From Bacteroidales bacterium (GTDB lineage Bacteria > Bacteroidota > Bacteroidia > Bacteroidales > UBA7960), in NCBI GenBank assembly GCA_003555385.1, contig PWHO01000309.1:1-9454 (forward strand): DNA of 9,454 nt, given 5' to 3'. The notes beneath the pieces were generated by a model that was given only the letters and a program-made list of their open reading frames with translations, was not told where the DNA came from and ran no database searches. The position numbers were made by a program, and so were the translations under genes. How positions within the stretch are numbered: position 1 is the first letter of the stretch; every line of letters starts with the position of its first letter. Of the stretch, positions 6,231 to 9,454 are shown one piece after another.

Positions 6231-6794
6231 CTCTTCAAACCATCCCTGGGGATGACGGCAGGCAGGGCATGCTTTCAGTGCTTTCTCACCTTCATGCACA
6301 TATCCGCACTTGATGCAGAACCACTGGGTTTTCTGCGGACGCTGAAAAACAGTTCCCTCTGTCACACGCTGGCGCAACTTCAGGTAACGTTCTTCGTGAT
6401 GCTGCTCCACCTGGGCTACCAGCTTAAAGGTAGTGGCGATCCGTTTAAACCCTTCTTCTTCAGCCACCCTGGCAAACTCGGGATACAATTCCGACCACTC
6501 TTCTTTTTCCCCTTCGGCAGCAGAAAGCAGGTTTTCAGACGTGGTGCCCACCTTACCGGCAGGATAGGCGGCAGTGATCTCCACCTTCCCTCCTTCCAGG
6601 TACTCATAAAAAGTCTTGGCATGGATTTTTTCATGATCGGCCGTCTGCCTGAATATATGAGCAATCTGCTCATATCCCTCTTCACTGGCCACTTTCGAAT
6701 ACATTTCATAGCGTCGCGCAGCCTGTGACTCACCGGCAAATGCCTTGAGCAGGTTCTGTTCGGTTTTGGTGCCTTTCACATTTTTGTCTGTCAT
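6213..6794 (-). CDS. Rubrerythrin
   Basis: Rubrerythrin is a cytoplasmic non-haem iron peroxidase that reduces hydrogen peroxide using electrons passed through its own rubredoxin domain; it protects anaerobes and microaerophiles from oxidative stress. The 193-residue protein has the usual length. The four-helix di-iron domain supplies the expected ligands: Glu22 (GES), Glu55 and His58 (EKIH), the GEKEE segment with Glu96 and Glu99, and Glu130 with His133 (EQHHE). The C-terminal rubredoxin domain has CIKC (160-163) and CPAC (176-179). The start at 6794 (MTDKNVKGTKTEQNL) was chosen because it matches the family N-terminus; an in-frame ATG 25 codons upstream would add an atypical hydrophobic stretch. 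The gene is monocistronic and converges on E1. Its last codons and stop form one unit of the 18/19-bp array. Confidence 0.96.
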   Translation of the reverse strand: MTDKNVKGTKTEQNLLKAFAGESQAARRYEMYSKVASEEGYEQIAHIFRQTADHEKIHAKTFYEYLEGGKVEITAAYPAGKVGTTSENLLSAAEGEKEEWSELYPEFARVAEEEGFKRIATTFKLVAQVEQHHEERYLKLRQRVTEGTVFQRPQKTQWFCIKCGYVHEGEKALKACPACRHPQGWFEELAENY

Positions 6795-6819
6795 AGGATA
6801 AAAATATTTTTTGTTATAA

Positions 6820-7014
6820 AAACAAAGTGACAATTCAATCATTAATACCAGGAGGCCAGCCTTTGTCAATCAGTGCGAAAGCCCCTTTTACGAACTCCTG
6901 AACCCGTTAAAGACTCATGAGATCCCGTGGTATCACCGCAGTGAATGGGCAAATTTAGGAGATTTTGCTCCATTGCCCGAACAGGCATCCCAATTTATAC
7001 ACAGATTAAATTAA
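6820..7014 (+). other. Open frame without start codon, possible gene remnant
   Basis: A plus-strand frame runs open from a TAA at 6817-6819 to a TAA at 7012-7014, without an ATG, GTG or TTG in frame. Its translation looks protein-like in composition, for example SPFYELLNPLKTHEIPWYH and later EWANLGDFAPLPEQASQF. I do not recognise the family. It may be the degraded 3' end of a gene whose start was lost, or chance. It fills the region between rubrerythrin and the methyltransferase, where I found no other gene and no clear rubrerythrin promoter. Confidence 0.25.
6947..6978. other. Nested stem-loop in the rubrerythrin upstream region
   Basis: GGGCAA (6947-6952) pairs with TTGCCC (6973-6978), and inside it GGAG (6958-6961) pairs with CTCC (6968-6971) over an ATTTTG loop. 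The stem lies downstream of the methyltransferase terminator on the minus strand. No U-run is attached. Function unknown. Confidence 0.3.
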
Positions 7015-7040
7015 ACCGGCTTCATGCATCAGGCCGGCTT
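7005..7040 (-). terminator. Intrinsic terminator of the methyltransferase gene
   Basis: On the minus strand AAGCCGGC (7040-7033) pairs with GCCGGTTT (7020-7013), including one G-U wobble, and is followed by a T-rich run TTTAATTTAAT (7015-7005). The stem begins inside the last codons of the methyltransferase gene and the loop includes its TGA stop. This is a reasonable rho-independent terminator for the purA-methyltransferase transcript. Confidence 0.5.
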
Positions 7041-7868
7041 CCGGCATATCACCACATCCTGAAAGTCAGGGCAATCTACCTTGTCACGGCCTGCCCACCA
7101 TCCCTCACGAATAGCCTCCACTTCCAGGCCTGCCTTTGCGATCATTTGACGCAAAAAGGGATACCGGTAGGCAATGTTGGCATTTTTCACCCGGGGATTG
7201 TGCAGAAAGTAATCCGCATGGCGATAAGGAAAAAAAGGTTCCGCTGACTGATCAAGATAGTTTTCCGATCGTTCGGTAATCAGAAAAGAAGTGGAGAAAC
7301 AGCAGCCACCGGGCTTGAGCACCCTGGAAATTTCGCCAAGATAATTCTCCACCTCCTCAGGCTGCATATGGGTAAAAACCGACAACAGGACCACCAGGTC
7401 AAATGCCTCGTTCTCATAGGGAAAACGGAAAGAAGCCGCGCCGGCTTCCGTATTCAGGTTATACAGGTCATTCTTCAGGGGGATGTGCAGAAAAGAAAAA
7501 TGAGGGTGCTGCCGATAATGCTTATTGCACCAGTGAATCCCATCAGGCACAATATCAAAGCCCGCATAACGGCCCTTTATATTCAGAAAGCCGGCAAGCG
7601 GCCTGGCCAGGCGACCAATACCACATCCGACATCCAGGACATAATGGTTGGGTTGTAATCCGCATAAACGCACCAGTAAATCGAGGTAATTGTCACCCAT
7701 ACCGGCAAAATCACCCTGACCGGTAAAAATCCGCCCCCTGGGAGGAACCAGGTGCGGGCGTTTTTTCAGAAGACTGTCAACAAGATCAATGGGAAAGAAA
7801 AACAACCGTCTGGCCAAACGCCTCTGGCCTGGCCGAAGCCGGTAATATAGCTTACGGAGTAGTTTCAC
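7029..7868 (-). CDS. Class I SAM-dependent methyltransferase
   Basis: This 279-residue Rossmann-fold methyltransferase has no recognisable substrate. The S-adenosylmethionine site is clear: motif I VLDVGCGIGRL (77-87), an acidic residue ending strand 2 (YAGFDI, Asp105), then FDLVVLLSVFTHM (156-168, motif IV region) and RVLKPGGCC (182-190, post-motif region). The first 50 residues are basic, with Arg/Lys and aromatic residues (LRKLYYRLRPGQRRLARRL), which may contact nucleic acid or a membrane surface. The start is a GTG at 7868: a TAA closes the frame at 7878-7880 and the next ATG would remove about 56 residues. It is downstream of purA with 113 bp between, filled mostly by a 15-bp tandem array, so co-transcription is likely. 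The GTG overlaps a TGA (7867-7865) that lies in the continued purA frame. Confidence 0.9.
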   Translation of the reverse strand: MKLLRKLYYRLRPGQRRLARRLFFFPIDLVDSLLKKRPHLVPPRGRIFTGQGDFAGMGDNYLDLLVRLCGLQPNHYVLDVGCGIGRLARPLAGFLNIKGRYAGFDIVPDGIHWCNKHYRQHPHFSFLHIPLKNDLYNLNTEAGAASFRFPYENEAFDLVVLLSVFTHMQPEEVENYLGEISRVLKPGGCCFSTSFLITERSENYLDQSAEPFFPYRHADYFLHNPRVKNANIAYRYPFLRQMIAKAGLEVEAIREGWWAGRDKVDCPDFQDVVICRKPA

Positions 7869-7894
7869 ACCGGGGAATTATTTGGGGCCGGGCA

Positions 7895-7984
7895 CTTCAG
7901 CAACGGCTGCTTCAGCGACGGCTGTTTAAGCGACGGCTGTTTCAACGACGGCTGCTTCAACGACGGCTACTTCAGCGACGGCTA
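7895..7984. repeat. Six tandem 15-bp units containing the purA stop codon
   Basis: Units start at 7895, 7910, 7925, 7940, 7955 and 7970; the plus-strand consensus is CTTCAGCGACGGCTG, with one to three changes per copy, and a partial seventh copy (7985-7991) lies inside purA. The purA TAG is the minus-strand end of the 7970-7984 unit, where three other units read CAG. Fifteen bases keep frame, so the minus strand reads Pro-Ser-Leu-Lys-Gln repeatedly beyond the stop. Most units can form a four-pair CAGC/GCTG hairpin, with variants kept by wobble pairs. Confidence 0.92.
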
Positions 7985-9319
7985 CTTCAGCAAAAGCCGT
8001 TGCAGGAACCCGCTCCCCTGTCTTACAAGGATCTGTTTGCGGTCGGGACCGGTGGAAATGACATCAACCGGCACGTTTACATAATCTTCGATAAATTTCA
8101 CGTAATCAAGCAAAGCCTGCGGCAGTTCTTCAAACGATTCAAGTCCTTCAATGGAAGTTTCCCATCCCTTCATCTCTTCGAAAACAGGGGAAAACTCAGC
8201 CGGATCATAATCGAACGGAAGTACCTCAGAAACCTGGTCACCCGATTTATAACCGATACATACCTTGATGCGTGGCATCTTATTCATTACGTCAGCCTTT
8301 GTCATGATCAGGCGGGTCACCCCGTTGATCATTACGGCATATTTCAGTGCCGGCAGATCCAGCCACCCGCAACGCCTCGGCCGGCCGGTGGTAGATCCGT
8401 ACTCCTGCCCTTCTTCACGCAATTGCTCTCCGTCTTTGTCAAACAATTCGGTGGGAAATGGTCCGCTCCCGACCCGGGTGCAGTAAGCCTTAAAAATGCC
8501 AAATACCTCTCCGATCCTGGAAGGTGCCAGTCCGAGTCCGGTGCAGGCACCGGCAGCAATGGTACTTGAGGAGGTTACAAAAGGATAGGATCCAAAATCA
8601 ATATCCAGCAAGGTGCCCTGCGCGCCTTCGGCAAGCACCCTGGCCCCGCTGTCGAGCGTCTGGTTCACAAACCGTTCACTCTGAACCTGTGGCAATTCCA
8701 GCAGGCGATTAAGCCCTTCGAACCAAGCTTTCTCATAATCATCAAAAGAATGACCGTCAAACTTCAGTTCACTGCTGTCAAAACCCAGACTCTCAGCCAG
8801 CCGGAAATGAGTATTCTTCAATTCATTGTAACGTTTATCAAAATCATCCGAAGAGGCATCTGCAAGACGCAATCCGGTCCGCGCGACTTTGTCTGTATAT
8901 GCAGGACCGATCCCCTTCAGTGTGCTGCCGATCTTCAGCTCGCCTTTGACTGATTCGTAAGCTGCATCAAGCACCCGGTGCGACGGCAGGATGAGGTGCG
9001 CCTTCTTGCACAGATACAGTGATTCTTTCAGCTCATCGGTGGTGAAACCAAGCTGATCAATTTCCTGACTGAAAATAAAAGGATCAATCACCACCCCACT
9101 TCCAACCACATTCACACACCCCCGGTGAAAAATACCCGACGGGATGGTGTGCAGAATGTATTTTTTTCCTTCAAAAGCGAGGGTATGGCCTGCATTGGGT
9201 CCTCCCTGAAAGCGTGCCACCATTTTATAATGCGGGGTGAGCACATCCACAATCTTTCCCTTGCCTTCGTCACCCCATTGCAGTCCGAGCAACACATCGG
9301 CTCTGTTGTTTTGTTCCAT
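7982..9319 (-). CDS. purA: Adenylosuccinate synthetase
   Basis: PurA is a cytosolic dimer that makes adenylosuccinate from IMP, aspartate and GTP, the first committed step from IMP to AMP. The 445-residue sequence has the GTP-binding signature QWGDEGKGKIVD (14-25) with catalytic Asp17, the GGPNAGHT segment with His45, the IMP-binding GSTLKGIGPAY (131-141), the downstream GRPRRCGWLD block, and the C-terminal STGPDRKQILVR region. It is slightly longer than the E. coli enzyme (432). The last dozen residues (QGSGFLQRLLLK) extend past the usual end after the DRKQ block, and their final codons belong to the tandem array. The ATG at 9319 precedes the expected N-terminus. A probable fur-family gene ends 71 bp upstream. 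A separate promoter overlapped by a palindrome precedes purA, and a methyltransferase gene follows. Confidence 0.97.
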   Translation of the reverse strand: MEQNNRADVLLGLQWGDEGKGKIVDVLTPHYKMVARFQGGPNAGHTLAFEGKKYILHTIPSGIFHRGCVNVVGSGVVIDPFIFSQEIDQLGFTTDELKESLYLCKKAHLILPSHRVLDAAYESVKGELKIGSTLKGIGPAYTDKVARTGLRLADASSDDFDKRYNELKNTHFRLAESLGFDSSELKFDGHSFDDYEKAWFEGLNRLLELPQVQSERFVNQTLDSGARVLAEGAQGTLLDIDFGSYPFVTSSSTIAAGACTGLGLAPSRIGEVFGIFKAYCTRVGSGPFPTELFDKDGEQLREEGQEYGSTTGRPRRCGWLDLPALKYAVMINGVTRLIMTKADVMNKMPRIKVCIGYKSGDQVSEVLPFDYDPAEFSPVFEEMKGWETSIEGLESFEELPQALLDYVKFIEDYVNVPVDVISTGPDRKQILVRQGSGFLQRLLLK

Positions 9320-9351
9320 AATATACAGTTGTTATGCCTTAAATGTCCGAC

Positions 9352-9382
9352 CAAAAATACTGTATTTTGTCAAGCGACACAA
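9352..9382 (-). promoter_or_regulatory. purA promoter overlapped by a 15-bp palindrome
   Basis: Minus-strand TTG (9382-9380) is followed after 20 bp by TATTTTTG (9359-9352), an exact TAnnTTTG match, and the ATG lies about 33 bp further on. AAAATAC (9354-9360), a central T, and GTATTTT (9362-9368) form a perfect palindrome covering most of the -7 box and part of the spacer, the position expected of a repressor operator. The likely Fur-family gene next door is a natural suspect, but the site does not resemble a classical Fur box. Confidence 0.55.
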
Positions 9383-9390
9383 GAAGAATG

Positions 9391-9454
9391 TCACTCATTA
9401 CCGGTATCGGCTTCATCAATGCAGTCCTCGCAATAGCCATAGAAGGCAAAGGAA
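9391..9454 (-). CDS. C-terminal fragment, probable Fur-family regulator
   Basis: Only the last 20 codons and the TGA (9393-9391) are inside the window. The visible end, SFAFYGYCEDCIDEADTGNE, has a Cys-x2-Cys pair as in the C-terminal structural zinc site of Fur/PerR/Zur proteins. A Fur-type gene before purA is, as I recall, a recurring neighbour pair in Bacteroidota. Family members are metal- or peroxide-responsive repressors; the branch (Fur, PerR or Zur) cannot be told from so short a piece, and a different protein with a terminal CxxC is possible. Confidence 0.55.
   Translation of the reverse strand, partial: SFAFYGYCEDCIDEADTGNE

Noticed and set aside
6795..6869. Longer rubrerythrin with a hydrophobic N-terminus (start at 6869)
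   Set aside because: The added 25 residues resemble no rubrerythrin N-terminus, and the family-typical start MTDKN at 6794 is in frame.
7895..7984. CRISPR-like or VNTR-coding array in its own gene
   Set aside because: No spacers exist, and no start codon opens a frame through the array; the only meaningful frame is the continuation of purA past its stop.

Overview
The window looks like chromosomal core DNA from a member of the Bacteroidota. The signs are: promoter elements matching the phylum's TTTG / TAnnTTTG pattern, with no clear Shine-Dalgarno sites before the starts; an alpha/beta-fused 2-oxoacid dehydrogenase E1; a Bacteroidota-style HtpG; a PadR-PspC pair; and purA preceded by what appears to be a Fur-family gene. 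Rubrerythrin hints at an anaerobic or microaerobic life. The species cannot be named from this sequence.

Layout. Positions 1-366 hold no convincing protein gene. They carry two leftward Bacteroidota-type promoters with similar initially transcribed sequences, and then a leader that resembles the region ahead of a 16S rRNA gene; the rRNA itself would lie outside the window to the left. htpG (367-2244, minus) is divergent from padR (2504-2860) and pspC (2894-3523), a probable two-gene envelope-stress unit. The 259-bp divergent region between them holds a near-perfect 21-bp palindrome and a padR promoter overlapped by inverted repeats. A structured leader (two 27-bp direct repeats around a strong hairpin) precedes the fused E1 gene (3724-6141, plus). 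E1 converges on rubrerythrin (6213-6794, minus) through a tandem array of 18/19-bp units that contains the stop codons of both genes.

To the right, a class I SAM-dependent methyltransferase (7029-7868, minus) follows purA (7982-9319, minus). Between them lies a 15-bp tandem array that contains the purA stop codon and stays in frame with purA, ending at a TGA that overlaps the methyltransferase GTG start. The last 64 bases encode the C-terminus of a protein with a CxxC site, probably Fur family, upstream of purA. purA appears to have its own promoter, overlapped by a 15-bp palindrome.

The genes do not form one pathway: they cover chaperoning, envelope stress, 2-oxoacid oxidation, peroxide defence, methyl transfer and AMP synthesis. 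No defence system, mobile element or CRISPR array is visible. The least ordinary content is non-coding: the two stop-codon-containing tandem arrays, the operator-like palindromes, the E1 leader, and a CxC/CxxC cysteine set in the E1 linker.
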